Assembly: GCA_021234155.1 (NCBI GenBank)
Contig: JAJEKV010000012.1
Location: forward strand, 7,778,448 to 7,842,447
Origin: Isoetes taiwanensis
Taxonomy: Eukaryota; Streptophyta; Lycopodiopsida; Isoetales; Isoetaceae
Direction: 5' to 3'
DNA length: 64,000 bases
Position 1 is the stretch's first letter; every line of letters starts with the position of its first letter. The translations under genes and the position numbers were made by a program. Below, one piece after another: positions 1 to 10,586 of this stretch. The notes below the pieces were generated by a model. It searched no databases and was not told the DNA's origin. It saw only the letters and a program-made list of their open reading frames with translations.

Positions 1-247
1 CTTTATTCTGTTTATTTCTATGCATGTAGAAATAAGCACAATGTTGTCCAAGTAATGTCTCTTCTTGTTTGTAATATGTGGAGTGAGTGAATCCGATTTC
101 ATCCAGAAACTTTTGTGTAATAATATACGTCACGCAAACTGGGTAAGGATTCTCCATCCGGTTCCTGAAATAATACTGCAACATCCATTTCATTTCTTAA
201 CTTTTTTAAGCAAGGGAAAACTACCACAATGCTCCTTCAAGTTTTGG

Positions 248-357
248 TAATTACCAAAATGCCCTATAAGTTTCAAAATTATCATGTTGCCCCTCGTACA
301 ATGGATATAAAGGCGATATGGTAATTTTGAAACATAAAAGAGCAATATGGTAGTTAT
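248..357. repeat. Small imperfect fold-back
   Basis: The stretch 248-291 and the reverse complement of 312-357 align over about 44 bases with a few mismatches and a 20-base loop. The sequence style (accaaaatgccc blocks) is the same as in the two larger fold-back elements that follow, so this is probably a third, smaller member of that repeat cluster. Nothing else is seen in bases 1-247. Confidence 0.55.
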
Positions 358-398
358 TAAAACTTAGGGAAAACTACCAAAGAACAGAAAACCCTAAA

Positions 399-1135
399 AG
401 GGAAAAAACTACAGAATACCCTTATGTTTTGACATATTTTCCCACATAACCCTAACTTTTCAAAAATTTATGGAATGCCCCTGGTCAACGTATTTGGCCT
501 TGTATAATTTTGTATATCACATGATGCCCTCGTATTTTTGTATATTTCACCGAATGCCCTTGTGCAAGCGGTTCGTTTCTGCTCCTGCCGTTTTCTACAA
601 AAGCTTTGTGCTATAGACCAGTAAATTTTCGGTGGTTGCTTTTTCGGTGATCTTCTACAGACTAGCAAATTTTCGGTGGTACAGAGTTCGATTGGAGGGT
701 GCACCAGCATTTCGCCAATTATTGCTGATTCAATTCCTGATTTCACACTGATTTTGCCGATTATTGCTGTTGCCATGCAATTGTAGCGAAGCCACTGGAA
801 CAAGGATCCGATTCTTGCTAACCCAACTAACCCATCATCGATTCTTAAGCTCCAGCCACAGTAAGGATCAAAAATTTGCGTTGTGAATTTTGTGAATTTT
901 GAAACTTTTGAAATTTGAAATAAAACACACATTATAGGTATCAAGGGTATTTTGTGAATTTGAAGGAAACATAAGGGCATTTGAGGAATTATGTCAAAAC
1001 ATAAGGGTATTTCAACAATTATCAAAACTACAAAATACATTGTACGTTGACTAGGGGCATTCCATAAATTTTTGAAAAGTTAAGGGTATGTGGGAAAATA
1101 TGTCAAAACATAATGGTATTCTGTAGTTTTTCCCT
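399..1135. mobile_element. MITE-like element with ~91-bp terminal inverted repeats
   Basis: Bases 399-489 and 1046-1135 are near-perfect inverted repeats of about 91 bp, with a handful of substitutions and single-base indels. The interior has no convincing gene: the long minus-strand reading frame over 468-1040 runs straight through both arms and has no recognisable domain. Long TIRs and a non-coding core suit a Mutator-type MITE, but no clean 8-10 bp target duplication abuts the arms. Instead an identical 24-bp direct repeat lies a little outside them, at 358-381 and 1141-1164. Confidence 0.65.
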
Positions 1136-1221
1136 TATTTTAAAACTTAGGGAAAACTACCAAAATACCTCTATTGAGGTTATGTAATTATCCAAACGCC
1201 CCTATGAGTTTCAAAATTACT

Positions 1222-2117
1222 AAAATGCCCTTGAATCAAATAAATACACTGTATAAAATAAATTATACAAACAAATTATCAATTTGCCCCTACACACCAA
1301 ACTTAATTACTAAAATACCCCTACACACCAAGCTTAATTACCAAAATGCCATTACATAGCAATTTTGATCAATCTACACCAAACTTAATCACCAAAATGC
1401 CCTATACACGAAACTTAATTGCCAAAATACCCCTTACACATCAAACTTAATTATCACCATACCCCCTACACACCAAACTTAATTATCAAAATGCCCTTAC
1501 ATACAAATCCTACACAACCTACACTAAATGCCTCATTAATAGGACTTTAAATTCAACGAAGAGATTATAGAAGTCACAATCATTATTGAACTGGAGCCCT
1601 CCAACTGCGTACATTGTTCCTGTTACATGGAGCCCTCCAACTGCGTACATTGTTCCTGTTACACCTTCCACAATGTTATTCCTCTACATCTTCTTCTTCT
1701 GTGCGTATGCATTTGATTTTTGAATGTCCGAGTGGTCTGCATATATCTTCTTCTCCTATGCGTATGCATTTAATTTTTGGACGTCTAGGAGGTTTGTGTG
1801 TGGCTGGTGGTAACATGCCTCCAATAGCATCATCATGCGCTAAAACCACAGGGAATATTGGATCCTTATAAGTGTCAAAATAAGACTGTGTCGGGGTATT
1901 TTGGTAGTTAAGTTTTGTGTGTAGGCCATTTTGGTAATTAAATTTGGTGTAGATTGATCAAAATTAGTGTGTAATGGCATTTTGGTAATTAAATGTAGTG
2001 TATAGTATGTAGGGGTATTTTAGTAATTAAATTTGGTAGGGGTATTTTAGTAATTAAGTTTGGTGTGTAGGGCAAATTGATAATTTGATTGTATATTTAT
2101 TTGAGAGAGGGGCATTG
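1222..2117. mobile_element. Second fold-back element with subterminal tandem repeats
   Basis: The left half (about 1222-1505) reads as diverged copies of a roughly 31-base unit built on ACACCAAACTTAATTACC. The right half (about 1880-2117) carries the same unit in reverse complement, so the two halves form long inverted arms of 200-280 bp. The centre contains a tandem duplication of about 36 bp (about 1591-1662). No transposase is encoded. This architecture suits a non-autonomous DNA transposon; the superfamily cannot be assigned from sequence alone. Confidence 0.6.
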
Positions 2118-2640
2118 TTCAGAGAAGTCGGGAGTGAAGTAGCATATGGAATCCAATCTTCAATCAAGATTCTATTCTATTCAATCAAGAGTTCAAGCAG
2201 TCTGTTAGGATTGCAATGTCATCTGCCTGTTATTTATCTCCAACAGTATGATCATTCTGTATGTAGCTTTGCAGAACTTTGTAGGCCATTCTATCTCAGT
2301 TTGTGGGACTTGATGTAACCATTCATATAATTTGCCCCTAAGAATTTCTATTCAATAGCTGTCATCATAAATAACTGTATCTCTGATACTGTGACTTGAA
2401 TATAATGTTGCTTCTTGAATATCAAAAATGGTGTCAAGTTTTCCAGAGCAATTATGAAGGTAATCTAAGAAGAAAAGAATCAGTATTAATAATAAGTAAA
2501 TGACTGTTTAGCTTCAATAAGTAATAAAAACATGAAAAGCTCCCCATTCATTCCACTTGGATCATAAATATTTTGGACACATTTCTCTTTGTGTGCAATG
2601 GCAGCTAACTCAATATCATACATGAATTAAGTTTAAGACA
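2118..2640. other. AT-rich stretch, nothing recognised
   Basis: No coding, repeat or RNA feature that I can support. The short plus-strand frame at 2085-2318 has no family resemblance. Confidence 0.4.
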
Positions 2641-2649
2641 AATGCATGA

Positions 2650-3600
2650 AGTTTATGGCCACCATGAAGACGTCTATTTCTATGCTTCCAAATATTCCAG
2701 AGAGCAGTTAGACCATAATTAAAATTACTATAGAACTAGTTATATGTGATGGAATTTGATTTTCTGATACGATGCCTATGGAAAGTTTCCAAGTTGGGCA
2801 AGCTTTTGTTTGCTAGAAGTCATATAAACTAATTCAACTTTGGGGGAGTATAGGAGTTCCAAGCATCCTTGAAGACCTTATTTGGAGTTTTGCAAGAATA
2901 TTCTAGTATATATTGCTTGACATGGACAAGCAAGATGCTTGTACATGCTAGAAACTTTGTACTGTAATTTATTATTCAAATTCCAGTCTATTGTCTTTAC
3001 ACTACTACTGAGATTGATATTAGCTACTTTATTAATTCTACATTTGAAAATCAACCTATTAGAGGATGTTCCACCAATCTTTGCATTTAAAACTGTCCAT
3101 GCAGTCCATCAATCATTAATCCAAAATCCACTTTATATAAATTTTTGGGTGTCTAATAGCCAAAGAGATATCATCTCTGAAAGAAAGCTTGGGATTCCAA
3201 AAAATACTAGTATCCACATGCCAGAAATCTGTAGCATTATGAGAGAAAGCCTTGGAGACATGATTCGAAGCAAGAATCAAATTCCTCATAAAAGAAGATG
3301 TATTAAAAGAAGACTTAATGTTTGAAAAAGCTGATGAAGGCAAATTATGAGGAATCGAAGGATACCTTTTATATGACCTCCCTAAATCCAGTACTTGATA
3401 AAAGAAGCTGCAGGGTTTAGATCCTGATAAAAAGTTCTCCAAACATCTTTGCCAGCTAGGGCATAACCTTGAATAAGTAAATTCTTGCACCCAATACCAC
3501 TTTGGGATTTACAATTGGCCACTGTGTTCCAGTTTACTTTCTGACTTTTTCCCCGGCTAAAGTTTCTAGTGATTTTTCCAACTGTTAGTAGATACATTTG
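2650..3600 (-). pseudogene. LINE ORF2 3' remnant (post-RT region)
   Basis: Minus-strand frames carry scattered stretches typical of the region after the reverse transcriptase in plant L1-type LINEs. Examples are GIGCKNLLIQGYALAGKDVW near 3382-3500 and ALWNIWKHRNRRLHGG near 2655-2720. The frames are broken by stops and shifts, so this is a dead copy. It lies in the same orientation as the RT remnant at 7000-8598 and may be the displaced 3' part of that element. Confidence 0.6.
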
Positions 3601-3837
3601 GGAGCTAAGAGTGCCGAGGAAAAGTAAATATGCGAACTATCAATTATAGTGTTTGCTATAATTCTAGAACTACTACATTAGACATGGACAAGAATGTTGC
3701 TATGCTTCTGGCATCTCCTTATAACCCAGACCGATACATTTGAAAGCAAGTTAGAAATCTTGGATTTTGCCTAGAATTCAACATCTTATCCAAAAATGCC
3801 AAATTATAGGAAATTGCGCTCACCAATACACAGAAAC

Positions 3838-3970
3838 ATGAACCAAAAGCCGCTAGGGCTCATCTAGGCATGAGGGCCTCCATCTAGGCACGAGGGCCTC
3901 AACTAGACACAAAGCTTTCCAACCAGGCACGAGGGCCTCCACCAGGCATGAAGGCCTCAATCAGGCACAA
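3838..3970. repeat. Minisatellite, ~20-base unit
   Basis: About six imperfect tandem copies of a unit resembling GGCACGAGGGCCTCCATCTA. Unit length varies slightly from copy to copy. Confidence 0.6.
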
Positions 3971-4008
3971 TTGGAAAAAAGAGTGGGGGGTGGGAACCAA
4001 CATCAGGA

Positions 4009-4172
4009 AGCACAAGGGAGATGCACAAAAGTTGATGGGAAAGAAAGGGACGAGAAGGAACTAAATAGGATGTGAGAAGGAAAAAGACAAAAATAACTAA
4101 AATGCATAACTACCTCCATAGTTCTAGAAGTTTGTTTTCCTTCTATTCGATGAAACGAAGGAAAACACCATT
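4009..4172. repeat. Direct repeat, copy 1 (~164 bp)
   Basis: About 90% identical, ungapped to the eye, to 6832-6995 in the same orientation. The two copies bracket 2.66 kb of unrelated DNA. A further short match (about 3660-3700 against 4170-4210) extends the duplication pattern leftward. In copy 2 the sequence runs into the LINE remnant, so copy 1 may be LINE-derived as well. Confidence 0.7.
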
Positions 4173-5280
4173 TCTAGAACTACTACGTTACACATGGACA
4201 AGAATGCTGAAAAAGAGGTAGGGAGAGAAGCAAAGTAACTAGTTAAGTAAAGACAAATGAAAGAAAAGTCGTAAGTTCATCAATGAAAAAAGGCCTACCT
4301 TGGATAGAAAATAAAAGGTTACACACTTCAAAACTCAAATCCGAAAGCAAGGTAAATGGTATAAGGAAAATACAAAGATGTCTTGATGCGGGGGTTTCGT
4401 CTTATCGGTGAGGTATTAACTTTAATGTAGAAGCAACCATTTTGTTTATTAACTTTATTTGGCACATCCAGGAATCTTATATGTCGCCAAAAAAAAAGGG
4501 GGTGCATTGAGCCAATAACCATGTATCACTAGCAAAAAACCAAACCATTCAAAAATTGTAATGACCTTATTCGGTTAACATTGATCTAAACAGCTAAACG
4601 ACGCAACTAGCTAAAACTCGATGGGAAAAAGAAACTCATTAATATAATCAGTATTATGGAAAACGATAGCAGTATGCCCCAATAGCCAACAAATATTTTA
4701 TATTGGAGCTAAATAAGGCCGAGACATGTCAAATTATATAAGGCAGAAATAGAAGGTATTTTGAAACAGAAAAAGTTAGATGTATTTAAAGCTATGATGG
4801 CATATTATCGGGAACCAGGTTAAGCTTTTAGCTTCAGATGGGCCCTAAATCCGCAATACTATCATGGCTTCAGATCAGCTACAATCTTGGCTTCCGTTCG
4901 ACGTCCTAATTCGATCATGGCTTCGGTTCAGCCCAGGTAGGTTTAGATGGCAGGGATCACAATAAAACCAAGCATACATAGTTCAATTTGGGTTCGGTTT
5001 ATGAAAATACAGCTAGCAATCAAACACAGGTGTTGAAATCGACTGGCATCTCCTTGCAGTCGAGGTAGCCCAGACAATATTTGCCACATGTAAGGATTAA
5101 ACTCAATTAAATACATTCTGCAGCTAGGTAGACATATGCAAGGACAAGACAACAAACAGATTAACTTGAGAAAAACTCAGAGAAAATAAAATATCCTGTA
5201 AGCTTCCTTTGAAGCTTTGCTTCTATGCAACAAAAGAAACCTTATTAAATTAAAACCCAACAAATGGGAAATCCAAAAAT

Positions 5281-5823
5281 GAAATTTTAACCACCATCAA
5301 ATTTCGTTATTATTTGACAGCTTTTTAAAAAGCGAAAAACTCTGTTGAAGTTCTGTCCATTTTTTGGGCGGCGCTGCCTCCACTCTATTTCCGCCGCTCC
5401 ATACTCTATTTCTTCCCAACGCCCATCCGCCTTGAATTTGGCCTTGAATCTGGCAGCCCTGTGTACCGTTTCTTCCATGCTCCATCTTCGGAACCCTTAA
5501 GTGCAAAAGCAACAGATCTATCCAGAATCAAGCCTGGAAGGGCCGATTTGGCTCTGAAATATACCTGGAATCAAGCCTAGAAGGGTCGATTTGGCTCTGA
5601 AAGCCCAACAAGCGACTCATTCTGGCATTCCAGTGGTCCGCCATCACCAAGAATGCTCTGCTGCTAATGACTGGCAGAAGTTTTTCGATTTGAATCTGAT
5701 TGCAGCAGAAGAAAAATTCAATGACAAACTTTAGAAAGCTTACAGGAAAAGACTGCTGCAGATATCAAGATTTCTTCAAGAACAGCCAAGATCTCTTCAA
5801 AATTTGATGGTGGTTAAAATTTC
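5281..5823. mobile_element. 543-bp element with perfect 24-bp terminal inverted repeats
   Basis: Bases 5281-5304 and 5800-5823 are exact reverse complements of each other. The interior has no ORF of note. The next 130 bp contain another hairpin in the same TTTGAG/AAATTTC style, so the two may be parts of one composite palindromic element. Family is unknown; a MITE is the simplest reading. Confidence 0.6.
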
Positions 5824-5830
5824 GTTGGAG

Positions 5831-5960
5831 AATTTGAGTGAGCATAAAATTTCTTGTGGAAATTTTGAGCAGACTTGGCGGCGCCACTCGCAGCTCCGCC
5901 GCTCGTGACCCACCAGGTCAGCTCAAAATTTCCACAAGAAATTTTAAGCTCACTCAAATT
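5831..5960. repeat. 40-bp-arm hairpin
   Basis: Bases 5831-5870 pair with 5921-5960, with a single mismatch in 40 bp, around a 50-base loop rich in CGCCGC. Such a long, nearly perfect stem would fold strongly if transcribed. Confidence 0.75.
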
Positions 5961-6565
5961 ACTCCTTCCATAAACAAGCGTCTTAATCATGGACAAAGCA
6001 TCCTCGATCTTGGACAAAGCATCCTTAACCTTCTGAACAGACTTATCACAGATCTAACGAAAAAGAATAACAAGCCAAAGCCATCAGAAGGGTAAAATCC
6101 CCATTTCAAGGCCATTTTCCACATGAGAAAGGGTTAAATCCCCCATTTCGTAGTACTCTGCAACTCTTGGACCTTCCCTATCTCTGATGCAAATTAAATT
6201 CTGTATGTTAGAAATTAGAAAGTTACCTTTATCAATGATGGATTCTGCTACTGCGTCCAGAGACTTGTGCAATTGCAAATGGTGTGCTAAATCTGCAAAC
6301 AAATCCTCCAATTGACTCAAGAAATCAAACTCTTTGATATCTTACGATACTTCAAGACATGAGCTCTTGCTTTCTTGCTCCTATGTTTGATCTCCTCTTG
6401 CAAAGCAGAGATTTTGGATTCCAAAGCCATAATGATATCATCCTTGGAGCCATTCATATCATGAAACTTAGTCTCAAACCTATTTTCCATAGCTTCAAGC
6501 CATGCTGGAACTTGTTCAGAACCGGCCTGCTTCCTTTTAAGTTTAGCACTAGGCTTTAGAGCCAT
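5960..6565 (-). pseudogene. Coiled-coil protein relic, unrecognised
   Basis: An ATG at 6563-6565 opens a minus-strand frame of 82 codons (to 6317). It has a basic start (KLKRKQAG) followed by a charged heptad-like helix (ENRFETKFHDM, ALESKISALQEEI). After a frameshift near 6320 the coding character resumes (QLEDLFADLAHHLQLHKSL) to about 6084, and again near 6017 (KIEDALSMIKTLVYG). The layout resembles coiled-coil ORF1/gag-type proteins of retroelements, but I cannot assign a family. It lies inside the 2.66-kb segment bracketed by direct repeats and is certainly disrupted. Confidence 0.4.
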
Positions 6566-6831
6566 AGCATACAATAAATGCAACAGCAACGACCAAAGGA
6601 AATAAGGAAAAAATAAGCCCGATGCGCAACAAGCTTTAACTAAAAAACAAAGGAAACTCTGGCAGGCAAGGGATTTTTGTACGAAAAGCAAAAGGGAAAA
6701 ATATTTGGGCAGTACAAAAGACACGGAGAGAGAATTGATGGGCTGTTGTGTAAGACAGAAACTCTTCCAGGCTAGAATTTCTGGACCAAAATCCGTCCAC
6801 ACTAAACCTAAGGAGAATCTACCAACATCAT

Positions 6832-6995
6832 GAAGCCAAAGGGAGATGCACGAAAGCTGATGGGAAAAAAAGGGACGAGAAGGAACTAAATAGGACATGA
6901 GAAGGACAAAGACAAAAATAACTAAAATGCATAACGACCTCCATAGTTTGAGAAGTTTGTTTTCCTTCTATTCGATGAAACGAAGGAAAACACCA
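6832..6995. repeat. Direct repeat, copy 2 (~164 bp)
   Basis: Partner of 4009-4172. This copy joins directly to the LINE remnant at about 7000, and its minus-strand reading looks continuous with the LINE's post-RT region. Confidence 0.7.
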
Positions 6996-6999
6996 TTAG

Positions 7000-8598
7000 T
7001 TCTGCCCGCAAGAGATATGCAATTACCATAGTTATTTAATTTCCTCTTGATCTTGGATACAATAGGGGACCAAAGACCTTTTAGACTTGCATCTAAGTAA
7101 AGTGGCATACCAAGCAGAGTAGTTGCTTGAGCAGGAGTGATGCAATTAATTTCAAGAATATCCTGCTGAGTCAGATCACCAATGACGAGGCATTATTCAT
7201 GTTAAGATGAATACCAGAGGTTGCACTAAAAATCTTGACAACATGAAGAAAGATCAATGTTTCTTAAATCATTTTTGAGGATGTTGAAGGAATCATCAAC
7301 ATATTAGAGGATGCTCAACTTAGAGACATTATCAAAAAGCATAAGACAAGTGATGTTGCCAGCCAGAATATGATAATTTATATCCCTTGTTAATGATTCT
7401 GTCACAACAATGAATAGATAGAGTGCAAGGGGATATCCTTACCTTACACTTCCGGCAAGAGGGAAAAAGGAACCTGGAAACTGTTGATAAGGATGGTAGA
7501 TTGAGATCTCGAATTAAGGCCCAAAATTAACTGAATGACCTTATTAGTGAAACCAATTTTTATTAAAGCAAGTTCCAAAAAATTCCGTCTAACGGTATCG
7601 AATGCCTTAGAGAAATCAAGCTTGAGAAGGATACAATTTTGGATTGGAGATTTTGTTCCAATGGAGAACTTCCATAACTGCAATATAATTATCTAGGATG
7701 TATTTGTTTGGTAGAAAAGCAAACTGATTCAAGCTGATACCTGTTCAGATGGCCCTTGACTTTATTGGCAATTAGCTTAGTATATAGCTTATAGGTAGAG
7801 TTGATCAAGAATAGAATAGAATAGAATAGATTTTTTATGGTCCATGGAGACCAATTGGCCTATGGGACCCAAACAAAAAAAGAGTAGCAAGCGTATTACC
7901 ATCAGGATTAAAAAAGAAATTGGCCTATAATCAGAGAAGGTTTCAAGATTATCTATTTTTGGAGTCAAGGTGATCATACCAGAGGATGTAGCACGATGAA
8001 GATGATTGCAATTCCAAAGGCCATGAACCATTTGCATGTATGATTTCATAATATCCCAAACACGAGTGTAAAATTCAGGACGCAAACCATCTGGCCCAGA
8101 ACTTTTTCCTTTTGGCATGCTATGGATAGTGGCAAGGATCCCATTTTCACTAGGCAGCCTCTCAATATCTGCAGACGTATGATAGTCTTGAGATGTTGGG
8201 ATATTAGACAAAGAAGGTAGAAATATATGTTTAATCAACAATCATGGAGCCTTTGTCATCTCTAATGGAAGAAATTTGATTTCAAGAAGCCTATTTTTAG
8301 CTTTCCTAAAAAAGAATCTAGAATTACTAGAATCCATATTGGCATGATATTTAACTTTAGATTTAACAGCAACACCTTTGGCTTCAATCTCTTCAATATT
8401 CAAAATGGACATCTCAAGATTGTTTTCTAAATGGTGAAGATCAGAGTTCAATGGATCACTTTGCAAGAGGAGTCTAACATTCTTCATTTGAACTAGGAAG
8501 ATCTTTTTTCCCTTGGTATGTAGATTCTTACTCCAATTTTTAATCCAATCTTTGGAGGCCTTAATGTTGGAATGAATTTCCTTAGGCATGTAATCCAA
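7000..8598 (-). pseudogene. LINE reverse transcriptase remnant
   Basis: This encodes the RNA-templated DNA polymerase of a plant LINE. On the minus strand, in one frame, 8598-8242 gives the linker before the RT (SNSRFFFRKAKNRLLEIKF) and 8241-7790 gives RT fingers (KSSGPDGLRPEFYTRVWDIM, then DYRPISF). A TGA at 8242-8244 separates them. Bases 7683-7444 give the palm (LDFSKAFDTVRRNFLELAL). Between 7790 and 7690 the frame shifts and a small AATAG-rich insertion is present. The later DD catalytic motif falls in broken sequence. The first 62 bases of the copy are tandemly duplicated. No endonuclease is present, so the element is 5'-truncated and inactive. Confidence 0.85.
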
Positions 8599-8656
8599 TT
8601 TTTAATCCAATCTTTGGAGGCCTTAATGTTGGAATGAATTTCCTTAGGCATGTAAT
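8533..8656. repeat. Perfect 62-bp tandem duplication
   Basis: 8533-8594 is repeated exactly at 8595-8656. It sits at the 5' border of the LINE remnant and 64 bases from the PPR stop codon. Perfect identity implies a recent event. Confidence 0.9.
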
Positions 8657-8720
8657 CAACTTATGTTTGGAAACTAAAAACTGTAACAGTCCTATCTCAT
8701 CATAAAGCGCCTAAGTGTTA

Positions 8721-10586
8721 TTAACTTGGACCATTCGTATTCTTTTCTTGAGAACAAGAGAATTCCAAATGAGAGATTTCCTCAAAGCATCTTCTTCCAA
8801 GCTGCATATTTGCATGCAATGCACAAGCAGTAAGCAAAACCCTCCAGCTAGCAATATTAGGTTGTACAGAGGTTCTTATTAAATCTTCTGCTTCTTTAAA
8901 ACTTCCAAAACGACCCAAAAGGTCAACCATGCAATTGAGGTGAAATATATTTGGTTCTATATCATAAGACTTTGTCATCAATGTAAAATACGCATGACCT
9001 TCTTCTACAAGGCCTGCATGGTTGCAGGCATCAAGAAGACTAGTAAAAGTAAAATTATCTGGCCTCATACCACTACTGTGCAAAGAATCAAAACACTGCA
9101 CTGCCAGCTTTGCATCCCCAAGCTGTGCATATCCAGAAATCATGGTATTCCAGGAGGCTACATCTGCAGTTTGCAATCTTTGAAAACAATTTCCTGACTC
9201 TTCCAAGCTTCCACATTTAGCATACATATCAACAAGTGCACTGCCTACGAAAAAATGAGAGTAAAGGCCCCTTTCAATTACCATCTCATGGATATACCTA
9301 CCTTGTTCTATGGCACCTATGCTGCCACATGCTTTCAAGATACTAGGATATGTAACAGCATCTGGATTTATCCCACTGTGCTGCATGTTTTCATAATATT
9401 CTAAAACAAGAAGCCCCTTCCCATGTTGGGAAAGGGCACCAATCATTGCATTCCATGACACTGCATTCTTTTTTTGCAATCTGTCAAATATTCTACCTGC
9501 CTCATCTAAGCTACTACACTTGGAATACATGTCAACTAATGTGCTTCCCAGAAAAGTATCAGATTCAAGTCCAGACTGAATGATTTTTTCATGAACATAT
9601 CTGCCCCATTCCAGCAGAACTATGCTAGCACATGCCTGTAGGACACACAGGAATGTGACCCTATCTGGTTTTATGCCTTCCTGCTGCATGTTTCTGAAAC
9701 AATTTAGAGCAAAGAAACCTTCATGATGTTGAGCATATCCCGAAATCATTATATTCCATGACACAAGATCTCGTGTTGGCAGTTCACTAAAGACTATCCA
9801 TGCTTCCTTTAGACTTCTACATTTAGCATACATGTCTACAAGACTGTTACTCACAATCAAATTGAATGGGAGCTGAGTTTTAATCATTTTTTGATGGACA
9901 TACCTGCCATATTCTGTTGCACCTAGAACAGCACATCCCTTAAACATGCTCGAGAAGGTGATAGAATCTGGCTTTATTCCCTCATACTGCATGATATCAA
10001 AACAATGCAAGGCCTGTAAGCCATCACCCCGTTGGCCATAACCGGAGATCATCGCATTCCATGAGACTATATCTCTTTTTGTAAGTTCTTGAAAAAGTTG
10101 AGATGCTTCTTCTAAACTTCCACATTTAATATACATGTCTATAATAGTATTTCCTACAACGACGTTAGAATTAAGGCCAACTTCAATGATATACTCATGA
10201 ATGCATCTTCCCAAGTGAAGTATTGATGCTGCAACACATGTTTGCAGAAGAGCAACACAAATGTACTCATTGTCCTTTTTACCATAAGCTCCTATCTTAT
10301 CATAAAATTCCAAGGGCAATGCACCCTCACCCAGGTTAGCTTGGGCCCTTGCAAAAGCACTCCATGTATACTGAGTTGGATTTGCAACCTTGTTAAATGC
10401 TTGGTTAGCTTCAAACACATTTCCTTTGCCACTAAATAGACGGATGATGTGGTCTGCCAAGGCGGCAACCGAATCAAGACCATTATAGACCATAAGGAAG
10501 TGCAGTTGCCTGCCAAATTCAAGGTTTTGCAGTCTGGTGCACTCTTGTAACATGCAATAGACATGATCTCTGGCTACGGGAACCAT
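8721..10586 (-). CDS. PLS-class pentatricopeptide repeat protein, truncated at the E region
   Basis: An intronless 621-codon frame runs from an ATG at 10584-10586 to TAA at 8721-8723. It contains alternating PPR motifs of the PLS class, seen as recurrent DMYAKCGSLEEA-type L motifs (about residues 150, 250, 350 and 450). Each is followed by VSWNAMISGYG-type S/P motifs and GIKPDSITF-type turns. Family knowledge: PLS proteins bind single-stranded RNA in mitochondria or plastids and, when carrying E/E+/DYW domains, direct C-to-U editing. Here the chain stops just after WRVLLTACALHANMQLGRRC, at the start of the E1 motif, followed by a short unrelated tail. The E2 and DYW domains are missing. No organelle-targeting peptide is evident: the protein begins inside a repeat and an in-frame TGA lies nine codons upstream. 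It may be a recently truncated gene rather than a functional one. A LINE starts 120 bp beyond the stop. Confidence 0.9.
   Translation of the reverse strand: MVPVARDHVYCMLQECTRLQNLEFGRQLHFLMVYNGLDSVAALADHIIRLFSGKGNVFEANQAFNKVANPTQYTWSAFARAQANLGEGALPLEFYDKIGAYGKKDNEYICVALLQTCVAASILHLGRCIHEYIIEVGLNSNVVVGNTIIDMYIKCGSLEEASQLFQELTKRDIVSWNAMISGYGQRGDGLQALHCFDIMQYEGIKPDSITFSSMFKGCAVLGATEYGRYVHQKMIKTQLPFNLIVSNSLVDMYAKCRSLKEAWIVFSELPTRDLVSWNIMISGYAQHHEGFFALNCFRNMQQEGIKPDRVTFLCVLQACASIVLLEWGRYVHEKIIQSGLESDTFLGSTLVDMYSKCSSLDEAGRIFDRLQKKNAVSWNAMIGALSQHGKGLLVLEYYENMQHSGINPDAVTYPSILKACGSIGAIEQGRYIHEMVIERGLYSHFFVGSALVDMYAKCGSLEESGNCFQRLQTADVASWNTMISGYAQLGDAKLAVQCFDSLHSSGMRPDNFTFTSLLDACNHAGLVEEGHAYFTLMTKSYDIEPNIFHLNCMVDLLGRFGSFKEAEDLIRTSVQPNIASWRVLLTACALHANMQLGRRCFEEISHLEFSCSQEKNTNGPS

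Noticed and set aside
468-1040. 190-codon minus-strand frame
   Set aside because: It runs through both inverted arms of a fold-back element and has no domain; a chance frame.
3332-3360. Hammerhead ribozyme (CTGATGA)
   Set aside because: The second conserved core (GAAA with flanking stems) is absent nearby.
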